Part shown: in pieces, positions 46,088 to 56,932 of the stretch | How positions within the stretch are numbered: the stretch's first letter is position 1 | How the letters are laid out: each line of letters opens with the position of its first letter | Source: Lepas anatifera | Lineage: Eukaryota; Arthropoda; Thecostraca; Lepadidae | DNA length: 64,000 nt | Direction of reading: 5' to 3' | NCBI GenBank assembly: GCA_034440635.1 | Contig: JAOTON010001681.1 | Location: 761,501-825,500 of the forward strand | The notes under the pieces: model-generated | Told to the model about the DNA's origin: nothing | What the model saw: only the letters and a program-made list of their open reading frames with translations | The model's database searches: none | Made by a program: the position numbers and the translations under genes

Positions 46088-46724
46088 AACCGGGGGGTTT
46101 AATCCGCGTTCTACCAGGGCTCACTCGTCACGATAAAACCAGTGGGCATAACAAATGAATTTTCGACCCCAATATGCCTTAACTTGCACATGGTAACAGA
46201 TATCACATGCTCTGCTGATTTTTCTGATGTCAAGTACTTGCATGAGTTGGCTGATTTGCCCTTAAATCTATCCAAAACAGCCGTGTTTTGGCTACTTTCA
46301 TGACATTTTGGTGATATTTTTCTTTTTCGGTTTTAATCGAGTTCTCCTTCTCCGTCAATGATTTATTTGCATTTTTATTGAACCAAAGATGCCCAAAAAT
46401 GATATAAACAAAGATATGGCAAGTTTTTGAGGTTACGTTAAAAAGCGCCCTTTTTCCCCGCGGTGCCCCTTAAAGTTGGTGTGCCCCCATACCAAAACTC
46501 TGGCTGCGCCCCTGTATATCAGAGAAGGTAATTTGTAATAATAAAGCCGCAGATGCTATATTCAAGCACCATCTGGCTCTTTAGCTCCCATTTATGCTGC
46601 TAAGTGCATGCTATAGCACGCATTTAGCACATGGTGGTGCTCAACTTTTTACAGTGCAGTTGATGTGTTGGCACACCTACCATATCTTTTAGCTGATGGC
46701 CCACTCGCCAGTGAAGCTACCTAC

Positions 46725-47345
46725 GTTCGTTGCAGGGTGCACTACGTCCCCTGCAGGGTGCACTACGTCCCCTGCAGGGTGCACTACGTCCCCTGCAGGG
46801 TGCACTACGTCCCCTGCAGGGTGCACTACGTCCCCTGCAGGGTGCACTACGTCCCCTGCAGGGTGCACTACGTCCCCTGCAGGGTGCACTACGTCCCCTG
46901 CAGGGTGCACTACGTTCCCTGCAGGGTGCACTACGTCCCCTGCAGGGTGCACTACGTCCCCTGCAGGGTGCACTACGTTCGCTGCAGGCTGCACTACGTT
47001 CGCTGCAGGGTGCTACGTCTGCATACGTTCCTGCAGGGTGCACTACGTTCCTGGTGCACTACGTCTGTGCTCCTGTGCACTACTTCACCGCCCCTGCAGG
47101 GTGCACTACGTCCCCTGCAGGGTGCACTACTAAGTTCGCTGCAGGGTGCACTACGTTCGCTGCGGTCTGCACTACGTTCGCTGCAGGGTGCACTACGTTC
47201 GCTGCAGGGTGCACTACGTCCCCTGCAGGGTGCACTACGTTCGCTGCAGGCTGCACTACGTTCGCTGCGGTCTGCACTACGTTCGCTGCAGGGTGCACTA
47301 CGTTCGCTGCAGGCTGCACTACGTTCGCTGCGGGCTGCACTCCTA
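46725..47345. repeat. 21-bp tandem array with PstI-like CTGCAG cores
   Basis: The unit CTGCAGGGTGCACTACGTCC plus one base is 21 bp, a multiple of three, so all six frames stay open and give heptapeptide repeats such as VHYVPCR. The later half uses GTTCGC variants. The open frames of up to 272 codons are explained by the unit length. Confidence 0.88.
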
Positions 47346-47738
47346 ATACAAACCGCCGTTTGTCGGATCTCAGGAAGGCCACTAAAAAACGATGCTGCGC
47401 GGGGAGGCTTGGCCCCTCTTTTCGCATGTAAAGGGAGGCAGTTACTGCGTCGACGATCCGGTTCACTCCTGCTGCAACTTTGAAATGAAGGCAACGGTTG
47501 TGTGAATGCAGACATTTAGTGGTCTATCGAGTTCCACTTTTTCTTGAACCAGCATCATCTGGCAGAAGTTTAGGTATAGAGAATGTTGGGCTGTCTGCGG
47601 ATATTTGGTTCGGGTATGCTCTACTAATAGACCATTCGACCCAGATACATCAATGGGGGAGACATTTTGCGGAAAGGAAGGACTGTATAGCGAGTTAATA
47701 GATCTGCCACGTACATACCTACTCGTATTCGCGACTCA

Positions 47739-48392
47739 TCAATTGGGCAGTGAACTTAATTGGAACTCCTGACTCAAAGCCAGGCCCTCAAAATCTGCAT
47801 TCTTATATTTGAAAGCACGGGAACGCGAAACAACCGGCACAGTATGCTCGACCGATTTGACCAGGCATACCTCTTCAGAATGGTCCGATTTGAATATGCC
47901 AGGCCTCACGCTAGTTTCCACATGAAGTTGCGTAGATAGAACAAGATCTAGTATATTATTTCCTCTGGTAGGTTGGCTCACATGTTGGGTTAAGCCCGCC
48001 AGGTGAAAGGAGTCCAGGGAATTGAGCGCACGCTGAGTGCCACGCGTTAACCCGGGCTTTGTCCATGTGCTGTTTTGCTGGTGCGATGTCCACTTGATCT
48101 CTGGAAGATTCAGATCGAGAACGGCAATTAGCTGATGATGGGGTTGTCTGGCGATGGCAGCTTGCATGAGAACCATCGCTCTCTCCAGAGCCCCGGAATC
48201 AGGTGCCGGAACACAATAGCAGACCGCAGCCAGGGTGGCCGGAGATGTGCCGAGATCGACGAAAAGCACCTTACTCGAGTCGGATTCTAGGTCCGGTCTT
48301 CTATTCGGACGTAAGTGAGATGCAACAGCGCAAGCTACCCCTCCAGTATGATTTTGTCGATCCTTTCTGAACCATGTGTGATTTCAAAACTG
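47739..48392 (-). mobile_element. LINE fragment: apurinic-type endonuclease domain
   Basis: The frame is open from about 48392 down to the stop at 47739. It reads WFRKDRQNHTGGVACAV, RPDLESDSSKVLFVDL, AVCYCVPAPDS, LIAVLDLNLPEIKW, then NNILDLVLS and VRPGIFKSDHSEEVCLV. This is the second half of a non-LTR endonuclease: the GG-V-A-V block, the G/L-D-F/L-N block and the catalytic SDH near the end. The usual GDFN is LDLN here. The N-terminal part and the whole reverse transcriptase are missing. A stop lies immediately upstream in frame. It is a dead 5'- and 3'-truncated copy. Confidence 0.72.
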
Positions 48393-49373
48393 TCTTCTTG
48401 CGGAAGTTGGGGGAAGGAGGCAATGCCCCTCGTAGGTGAAGTTGGTGGGGGCGGCCCCTGGTTCCCACGTCCTTGCCAGAAACTGTGAGAGGTTTCCCGC
48501 CGCCAGCCGTCGGCGACTGTGCCGTCGTTGTCGCGCCGTGTTTTGGACCTGGACAGGGCCACACACTGCCGGAGGCACTCTCACTCTCTCTGTGCGCGCA
48601 GACAAAGGGTGGACCGGCGGGGGCGGGCCCCGCCTGGTCGGCGCTCGCCAGCTGCCCGCCGTCCAGCCCGGCCCGCTCCCCTGTTATTGTGCACTGGATT
48701 TCCAGGAACCGGCTCAGGGGCCGTCCTCGGGCTGGACTGTTATTTTGGGCAGGGAAAGGGACCGTTGTGAAGATAACGGTTGGTGGTGGGTGAGGTTCGG
48801 CCGGGTCCGCTCAGTCCCCCCACATACGGTATTATGGTGGTGTCAAGTCTCCGGATTTCTAAACCACCTTCCGTTCTGGTAACGGTACGGCACTGGTATA
48901 AATAGATTCAGCTGCCGCAGAATACCAATGGTGGAAAATATCGAAAATGAAAAAAATATGCAAGTCTACCGTTTATTGGGCATTTTCATCTTCCATCGGC
49001 GCACAAGAGGTTCTTCATTCGCGGGTACAGTAAGTGCTCTGCCAGGCCTTGGCACTGACCGAATAATACCATTTACGTCGAACAATGTGCCAGCTGAAAA
49101 ACATCCGGGATAAAGTATTACCGTGGGCCGAGACCTTCAAGCAGGCCCTGTAACCAGGTTTCACCAGGTTCAACTTCAAAGTGGGCCTACGGTAGTACAA
49201 GTTTGTCTTCCAGTCGGCCCTACTGAGTTCTCGCATGATACATATCGGAAATATTGGCCAATAGACACCGTGCAGACAATAGATAGAACTAGTTATCGTT
49301 AATAACTTATCTTTAATCGTCAATTAACGTTAATTAATTATCGTTAATTAACTTTAATTAGTAAGTTATGTGC
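48393..49373. other. GC-rich patch upstream of the LINE endonuclease
   Basis: 48480-48800 is CpG-rich and has open frames on both strands, but none has a recognised domain. It may be the 5' part of the LINE or a former promoter. The rest is AT-rich and unrecognised. Confidence 0.35.
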
Positions 49374-49560
49374 AGTGGCGGATCTAGGACTTCATTTGAG
49401 GGGGGGCTAGAGGACGGGAGCCTTCCGCGCCATAGCCCTGGAACAACCTCCGGCTTTGCAGTTACTGTAGGCATTCTGACATTTGGGGTGGGGGGTGGGA
49501 GGGCTTGAGCCTTCTAGCCCTCTTGTAGCAACTAATAGCGTGGGCTTTAGGGCGCACGCT

Positions 49561-49563
<3 letters not shown>

Positions 49564-49644
<81 letters not shown>
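49564..49644. repeat. (TA)n microsatellite
   Basis: A run of about 40 TA repeats abutting a fragment that begins CAGTGGCGGATCTAGG at 49374. Confidence 0.95.
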
Positions 49645-49648
<4 letters not shown>

Positions 49649-50488
49649 ATATGTTTTGGACATTATACATGATATATGGATGATACTTGAGACTTTTTTA
49701 TTAATTTACTTTATATTTATCTTTTTACAGACGTTTCGTGTCAAAGTACCTTCGTCAGTATGAACTGTAAAATTACATCAAAAAGACATTAAAACGACAC
49801 ACACATGAGGCACCATGAAACGAATAGACAAGTCAGTTTAGCATTCTTGTTAAACTGTCCCCCTAACGAGCCCCCCAGCCCTGCTTGTATCGGCCACTGT
49901 TCAACGCCATGAAAATACACAAGTGGCCTGAGAGAGAAGATAAAACAGAATAACAGAGAAAATAAAACACAGTAGCGTTGAAGCGCATAAAAAGCAAATA
50001 GCACACAATATAAATACATGTGGAAATGCTCCTTCACAGCTGGCACATTCACCCGGCCCTTCTAGTGTCCGACTCGAGAGACGACAACACGACCTCGCAA
50101 GGATGGGCCAAAGTGTATCGGTAAATCTCCCGAGTGCGTGAAGGTGCTGTATTGCAATCCCACGAGTGCGTGGTAAGGTATCAGTAAGTTCCCGAGTCAT
50201 AGGCGTAGGAACGGGGGGCAGGGGGTCATGGCCCCCCTAATATTCGTGTTGGGGAGGGCCAGACTATAGAGCTGCCCCCCCCAATATTTTGAGGTAGATG
50301 CTCATCCACAAATAACCATATTGTGCTGAAAATGATTGCGGTGATATTTATCATTAAAAAGGAAGAATGAGTAATTTATTAGTGTCCCAGCATATAGAAA
50401 GCCTCAGCCTTAGTATGGGGGGGCACAGCACCATGGAGGGGCACTCTCGAGGAAAAGGGGTACTTTTTCTAGCTTAATAAAACGTCGC

Positions 50489-50524
50489 CAGGGAAACGCT
50501 GAGGAGTGCCTCAGCGTTTCCCTG
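50489..50524. other. perfect hairpin, 16-bp stem and 4-nt loop
   Basis: CAGGGAAACGCTGAGG, loop AGTG, then the exact complement. A weaker repeat of the same fold (GCTGAGGAGTGTCTCAG) follows at about 50550. It is too short for a typical pre-miRNA. Confidence 0.6.
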
Positions 50525-51377
50525 CAGAGTTCCCCACAGAGTGCCACACGCTGAGGAGTGTCTCAGTCTGTCTGGCCGAATCCTGCTGCCGGAGAAAACT
50601 AGGGCACCTCGGGTTTCATGGGCTGTTTCACATAGGCACTCAATTTTCTTCCGAGCTGAGCGTTTGAACTAGTTCGGGGCCCTGAGTTGGCCTAAAGCCC
50701 CCAGAGCAGATCTAGGGGCTCTTTAAGAAGGCCATTTTTTAACATGTTAACTGGGGGCCATTTTCCTCCCTCCCCCCAGTCGGCCGAAATGCCCCCCCAG
50801 TGCCCGGAAATTGGCCCCCCAGTGAAATGGACAGGAGATGACTTAAACTTCAACAGATGCAAACTCACCTAACGAAAATAAGACAGAACACCACCCGATA
50901 ATATTACTTTAGTTTTATTGCTGGTGCCAAATTGGTAATTCACAAAAATTGTGTTAAAAAATGTTCATCCGTGGCTGTCTCCTCCATCGTGCGAAGACGA
51001 AACAAAGCACGTAGTTATGGGGGTATCCCGGCGAAAGCAGCCTCAGCATCAGCTAATCACAACGCTGGAGATGAACGCTGGCCTACAACCAATCAAACAT
51101 CATGTTCTATCCGACCGGAAGCCCATACCCCAGCCAGAATCGTGAGATTGTATGATGCTCTCATTTCACACGCGGTCAGTTGTGAGCGCTTAGAGCTCGT
51201 TCGTAGATTAGACGGAACACGGTGTAGTCAAAGCGCGTAAGACTGGTCGCGGGTTTGGCGGTGTGAAGTGCTTAGCCTTTTTATTTATTATTGTGATGGT
51301 AGCATACATAAACGTCACTACCGGCAAAAAAGTGAGGGGGCCAGCCAAATTTCAACCTGATGCTGACAACAAACTTA

Positions 51378-52762
51378 CCCCGGTCTGCGACCTGGGCTAA
51401 CGCCCCACCGGCGCAGGAGAGCCGCATGACAATGTGCTGAAAGCAAACCATATTTCCTTGCAATGTATCTCTTCATAAGCCTGTAGGTCAGTGCTATCAT
51501 TCTTTTCTTTGAAATAACTAATAAAGATCGCGCGTTCACCCCCGTATTCGAACCCGGCATACCTGATCAAGACACAGGAGATCTAACCACTATACCATCG
51601 CGCCACATTCCGCACCCTCCCACTAGCCCTACACCTGTGACCCGTCAGGAGGTCACTGGCTGGTATCACTCAACCGAGGATAGCGCCGTGGCGTGGCGCC
51701 GGGTGCTGTGTTCGTATAGAAGAGGCACGGTATAAAGCTGTTTCTAGAAGACGAACCAAACATTATGTTGGCCTGGAATTACTTGTATCGGTGACCCAGG
51801 GCCGTAAGCTACCTTCATGCCAAATTTCATCCGCTTCCATTTATTTTAAGGGCTTGAAACCATGGTGAGAATCAAAGATGGTCCGATAAATTTAGCACCT
51901 TGTAATACATTTTCGGACTAATTACTCGAAAGCTGTTGAAGATAGGTGGGTAGTGTAAATGAGTGAAATGACTGCAATTAACTTTCCTATTCAGCCATGT
52001 CAATTCTGAGCTTGTGAGTGACATGTGCTGGGAACCGAGAGGCTACAAATAAAAGGTTTTCTACTAAAATTATATTTATACATATAAAACAATGGATTTC
52101 AATATCACGATATCCTTCTCCAAATATTATCAGGCAGAAACAATATTCTTTCATTACCTGAAATGAAAATTCAAGTTGGTGCATTATATCGCGAGATATT
52201 AAGATTTGAATGAAAAGAGTAAAAATGTAGTCCTCCGGCAGAATGGCAAAAACTAGGTCAGAATTTGACGTTTTTCACTGGACACTATGCCTAAGCACAA
52301 TAAAATTGACCTAGCTGCCTCCAGGTGGCTGTCTTTAAACTAGCTGAAGCGTTCCTTCTGAAATTTCGAGCTTATAAATCAGACGTCAAATTTCACGAGC
52401 TTTTTTGCTTGTATCAGAAATACTCCATTTTGGCATAATAGATATTGTCGGACCAGTTTGAAATTTTTTCATAGGTGGCCCGTGCTGTTTATTCAAAAGG
52501 AGCAAAATTTCAAATTCGTCGCTTAAGAAATAAAAATGAAAAAAATGCAAAATAGAAAACATTTGTTCCAAAATTTCTCAAAAACAATTTTGAATTTAGA
52601 TTTGGGGGCCTTAGTTTGGGCGTCTGGCCTAAAAGGGCTATTACCCTACACAATTGCAGAGCCCTGGCATCAACTGTCAGAACCACCAAGCGGCCAGAAT
52701 AGAGCCTCTTGAGAAATCTCAATCCGCTTCGCTCCATGGATTTCGTCATGCGGCTCTGACCA
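51378..52762 (+). mobile_element. family C long dispersed repeat, copy 3
   Basis: It has the same start, a tRNA-like part (51532-51607, minus), the body and a single hairpin module (about 52693-52760). The three copies differ by scattered substitutions, indicating old, independent insertions. All three lie in the same orientation. Confidence 0.65.
51532..51607 (-). repeat. tRNA-like segment of family C copy 3
   Basis: The minus strand shows GGTATAGTGGTTAGATC and GGGTTCGAATAC as A and B boxes, with an anticodon-stem-like CCTGT...TCAGG. The acceptor stem is absent. Confidence 0.45.
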
Positions 52763-53887
52763 TGTTCGTACCAAAAACTCTTGGAATTTGGGCTCCTCGT
52801 TTTCTTCCGCAGCGGCTGGTTATACAAATTTCCGGTTTTCTCCCATTTTGACTTATATCAGAAGATTTATGATACAAAAAGTGGGCTGGGGGGGGCAGGC
52901 CCCTGGTTCCTCTTTTCCGACGCTTGTTGTGTGCTGTAGCATACGTGAAATTTATAGTGAGATCGCTGCATAAATTTGTTCTGTAAAGTCGATAAGTTGT
53001 TAGCTGGCCTTTCTCATCGATTTCCCGATGTTAAACATTGGGAGAGATTATATATTCGGCCACAGCCCTTCGTCAGAATCATAGAACTGGCCCCCGAGGA
53101 ACCCTTTCAACAGGGAAAGAGTTGGCGACGCCATATAACCCTGACAGTTGGTGCGTCGGTAAGCCTAAAAAATTATTGACTGGTTTTTGTACTACATTCT
53201 CTAGATGATTTTGACAGCAACAACCACACATTATAGTAGGTATGTACGTAAAACTTGTCTCGATTTAGCCTATAAACCACTTGTGTTTGATACTTTAGGA
53301 ATTTGCTTACCTAATTTGCCACAATCATCAAGAAAAATAAGAAAACAACCTTTTCATTTGGAATACATTGCGGTAGCGTCAGGACTGCCAGGTTGGCAAT
53401 TTTGTGGCCAAATATCTCGAATTGGGTCTTTTTGTCGTGTTTAGACCCGCTATTTTTTCAGTTGGCCCTTGCTTGGAATCTGACCATTTCCCCCTTTTTC
53501 AAGCAGCTGGCATCTAAGCTATTTCTGGTTTGTCCCTTGAATAAATATTATTTCTTTTTGACCTCTTCCGCTCTTGAATACGATATTCTGACACCGAAAA
53601 AGCAGCAGGGCAGCAGACAAACTGTTATGGTGGTGGGGGGAGGGACAGAACTTTGTTAAAAACACGATCCAGAAAAATGATGGCCACCGGAAACCGGACG
53701 CAAAGAATACGATACTATAGGCACCCTTTGGGTGAAAAGTAGATGAAAAAGTGCGCCCTCTGAGGCTCCCCACTCCCCCCACTTACCAATATCCTAGATC
53801 CGCCACTAATCAAGAGCAAAAAAATGTATAGTTGGAAAACAGAGAAAACGTTAAATGTTAGCGGGGAGTGGTGTGGCCAACATGATT
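52763..53887. other. repeat debris
   Basis: A TTCGGCCACAGCCCTTCGTC motif (53058) is followed by a diverged relative of the 61-bp array unit (53090-53160). A MITE end CCTAGATCCGCCACT lies at 53793. No gene is recognised. Confidence 0.4.
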
Positions 53888-54183
53888 AACCCGCGGCCCC
53901 CCCTCCCCCGGGTCCGGCGCCACCTTCGCCCCACCGGGGGCCATCGATGCCCCCTCTAACTCCGAAAATATGGGGTTTAACACAAATCTGCAAAGTGCAT
54001 TAGAAAGCTCGCGTGAATTCAGTAAGAAATTACTTCGCATGTTTGAGCGCTCAGGTCAATAGTTTGACCTCCAGAAGTCAAGTTAGGTCACGATAGGCTA
54101 TTTTCACTCAAATATGCAATGCTTAAGAAAACTGGGCATAACTCTTACGCCATTTAGCTATTGAGATCTGGTAAACTACATTG
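53888..54183 (+). mobile_element. family A MITE, left-end fragment
   Basis: The first 300 bp of family A are present (TTAACCCGCGG at 53886 onward, palindrome region, IR and ER half-site pairs). It breaks off at 54183 directly into the 47-bp minisatellite. The rest of the element is not found on the far side of the array. Confidence 0.7.
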
Positions 54184-54330
54184 AAGAACACCAGGGCCTT
54201 ACCTTTATGTGCCGACGGCTGCCGGGCCAGAAGAACACCAGGGCCTTACCTTTATGTGCCGACGGCTGCCGGGCCAGAAGAACACCAGGGCCTTACCTTT
54301 ATGTGCCGACGGCTGCCGGGTCCAGAAGAG
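54184..54330. repeat. 47-bp minisatellite, left part (3 copies)
   Basis: Units read AGAACACCAGGGCCTTACCT, TTATGTGCCGACGGC, TGCCGGGCC. The same array resumes at 55809 after a LINE insertion. It is joined abruptly to a truncated A element on the left. Confidence 0.85.
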
Positions 54331-55808
54331 CAGTTAGTTAGTTGAGGGCTTTTTGTAAGGCGTTCTGTGTAAAGTACCTTTGCCCGCCTCTAAAGGGTGG
54401 GGGGAGAATTTTCCGGGAGGGGTGTTTACTTTAATGTCGCAGAACAAAGGGGCGAAGCTTATTTCAAGGAATGGGTCGCGAAGTGTAGCAACACTTGCGA
54501 GGGACGGGGATTGCTACGGCAGAGATGCCGAGCCTGGGGCACAGATAGGATTTAAAAGGGTACGTGAAGATGATTGCCAGCGTAAAGATTAGTTTTTTAT
54601 TTTGTTCCTTGTTATCGAATGACCGTTCTGCGTACGTTACTCGAGTTCCTCCTTTTAAAAATAATAATTTTGGGTAATTAGAAACACCCGCAAGCACCAT
54701 GACGTGATGCCGCGGGTATTTATCCTGCAACCAGGAGGTGAGGTTACAGCACCCTCTCTGGCTGGGTAGCCACCGCATAGAGGAAGAGAGAAGGCTAATA
54801 GAACTGATAGAGTGTTAGGGAGGGGTGTGAGTTGGTTAGTTGTGAGTCTTAGATATGGTTAGTAGTTAAGTAGTCCTTAAGTTAGGGTTAGTTGGTTAGC
54901 AAACATGAACTTATAGGGGTTATTATAGGGTTATTTAGGATTAGTTGGTTAGTTGATTTTTTTGCCTATGGTGGGAGCTATTCTGAGTCACCATACCTTA
55001 GGACCAGACAGTTAAAGCCTAGTTTGAAGCACCTATTGTTGAAATTTTTCAGGGGACGTCTATAGTGTAATTGGTATTTCTTATATGAGGGGTGCTCTTC
55101 GGATGCAGGTATTTTTAATGCCTGCCACCATAGACGTTTGTTCCCTACGTTCAGATAAAGCTCTCGAGCCTAGAAGCCTTCAGGAATGTAAAGAGCTTAT
55201 CCAGCAGCTCAGGGTGATTATTGCCGAGAAGAGTGGAAAGGCTTACTGGGATGTTTCTGATGCGGCAATAATCTAGCATGGGCTGCCTATGGGCATCGTG
55301 CTGGGGACAGTCGATGAGGATATGGTATGGATTTTCCATGGCAGAGCAGGTACCACAGGTACCTACACGCCCTTAGGCATTTAATTTAGTGTGTCCGCTT
55401 CTGAGTCTGGTCAGGATGACCTCACGCCGACGACTGTTTTGGTTGGAGCTGGGCCAGTAGCCGATGTTAGGCTTTATATGGAATAAATGGGCGCTGTGGT
55501 TAGTGGTCCAGTCATTTTGGATTCTCGGATATGGTTCTGGAGGAGAGCTTTGCTATCGTCTCCAGACCATTTGAGAGGTGCGACCTCTCTAAGTTCTAGA
55601 GACTTTTTGGCCTATTCGTCGGCTTTTTCATTTCCGAGAAGTTTGCAGTGGCCCGGGATAAAAAAGAGTCATGTGGGATATCGTCGATACCCTTCTGGAT
55701 GTCTGCTTTTACGTGATGGCTGGGGTTGACTACGTTATTGATAGCTTGCAAGACAGATTTAGAGTCTGAACAGATGACGGCTGAATTAATATTTAGGGTT
55801 CTAATCAG
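54331..55808 (-). mobile_element. 5'-truncated LINE with RNase H and 3' tail, inserted in a 47-bp array
   Basis: On the minus strand, RNase H residues (NSAVICSDSKSVLQAINN) start at the array boundary near 55808. The frame then degenerates. The last block (55339-55151) reads MENPYHILIDCPQHD, DYCRIRNIPVSLSTLL and ELLDKLF, the usual ORF2 end. The 3' UTR ends in AACTAACTAACTG at about 54331. Both flanks contain CCAGAAGA, which looks like the target duplication. Confidence 0.6.
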
Positions 55809-56084
55809 TCCAGAAGAACACCAGGACCTTACATTTATGTGCCGACGGCTGCCGGGCCAGAAGAACACCAGGACCTTACCTTTATGTGCCGACGGCTGCC
55901 GGGCCAGAAGAACACCAGGGCCTTACCTTTATGTGCCGACGGCTGCCGGGCCAGAAGAACACCAGGACCTTACCTTTATGTGCCGACGGCTGCCGGGCCA
56001 GAAGAACACCAGGGCCTTACCTTTATGTGCCGACGGCTGCCGGGCCAAAGAACACCAGGGCCTTACCTTTATGTGCCGACGCAA
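55809..56084. repeat. 47-bp minisatellite, right part (6 copies)
   Basis: The same 47-bp unit as 54184-54330, with GGGCC or GGACC variants. Together they form one array of about nine copies split by the LINE at 54331-55808. Confidence 0.85.
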
Positions 56085-56932
56085 CACGGACGAAGTTATA
56101 GAGACAGAATATGCAATTTTACGGCGTCAAGCTAAACTCCTCAGGATTTGTGTGATTGGTATATTGTCTAGAACCACGTATTTAGAGAGCGTGTCGTTAT
56201 TTTTGATACTTTTTCTGTTGTTATCTTACAATATATGGTGATAGGATATGGGCTGAGAAGCGGACGTTTCGCCTGACTCCAAATTGCGAAACGTGGGGCG
56301 AGACGAGCCATATCGGCATGGGGCAAGATGAGCGATGACTCATTTTTCCCCACCTCAGTATCATGTTTTTCAGTGGTGTTTCTAAATGCCTAGCAAGCTG
56401 GAGAGGCGGGGGGGCACTGGAGCAGGGGCGGATCCATGATTTTTCCCAGGGGGCAGCAGGTTCAGGGGGGCGCCGTTTTTCTGGAATGGGGCGCCATATT
56501 GGTGCGAGTGTAGGTGCCGGGTGCACCAAGCATAGGCAAAACCAACTTTCTTTCTTGACCATATTGTATTACCCTCTTAAGCCTAACGTCTGTTGGCCAC
56601 TTCTACGCCGCGTAGGCCTCAGGTTCATTTCTAAAACCGTGAAAGGGCAACTGAAATAGCAGCTTGCCTTCCGGAGAAGACAAAACATGTATGGAATTTC
56701 ATAATGGTCGAAGATATCAACCTACTTCACACTAATCTCACAAAATTATCTGAGATAACCAAAAAAAGAATACCCTGTATCACGTCAAGTGCCAGGCACC
56801 AGCTCCATACAGCATCAAGCTACACCATACCATGCAACATTACCATCGTGCAGCCACGCCAAGCACCAAATCGACTCAACAACAGCAACATCGCCGCTGA
56901 CCGCCGCGCCGGCCGGGTTGGGCGAAGCATGT
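56085..56932. other. no gene recognised
   Basis: It contains a hAT-like MITE end CAGGGGCGGATCCATGA (56433). The frames here have no recognisable domain. Confidence 0.4.

Larger units (their letters stand above)
42513..46514. mobile_element. 4.0-kb non-autonomous hAT-like element
   Basis: The termini CAGGGGCACAGCCAG and the inverse of CAGGGGCGCAGCCAG are flanked by an exact 8-bp duplication TATATCAG (42505-42512 and 46515-46522). Inside are a 535-bp direct duplication starting at 42513 and 43048, about 2 kb of degenerate CTGAGCTGATCTGGTGCCCC-type repeats, and the eroded B copy. No transposase frame is seen. The 8-bp duplication and CAG ends are hAT hallmarks. Confidence 0.7.
35937..46656. mobile_element. 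possible 10.7-kb host element or split MITE enclosing the two 4-kb insertions
   Basis: CGCTGTAAAAAAGTTGAGCA at 35938 and the inverse CACTGTAAAAAGTTGAGCAC ending at 46656 are inverted ends. GTGCTAA-rich sequence lies inside both ends (35960-36300, 42300-42510, 46540-46640). The segments at 42300-42510 and 46515-46656 join cleanly once the hAT-like element is removed. No target duplication was found, so the ends may belong to two old copies. Confidence 0.35.
49374..51377. other. MITE fragments and unrecognised sequence
   Basis: A hAT-like end CAGTGGCGGATCTAGG (49374), the TA microsatellite, a TTCGTGTCAAAGTACCTTCG motif (49734), a family G end (50201) and the 50489 hairpin. No gene is seen. Confidence 0.4.

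Noticed and set aside
46665..47483. 272-codon open frame of VHYVPCR heptads
   Set aside because: The 21-bp unit keeps every frame open. There is no start context, splice signal or non-repeat domain.
48436..48882. 148-codon plus-strand frame in a GC-rich patch
   Set aside because: Frames on both strands are open because of GC-rich composition. No recognisable domain, and the adjoining LINE endonuclease is on the minus strand.
54840..54960. Telomere-like GTTAGGGTTAG phrase
   Set aside because: A single irregular occurrence within LINE 3' sequence rich in GTTAGTTGG, not a telomeric array.
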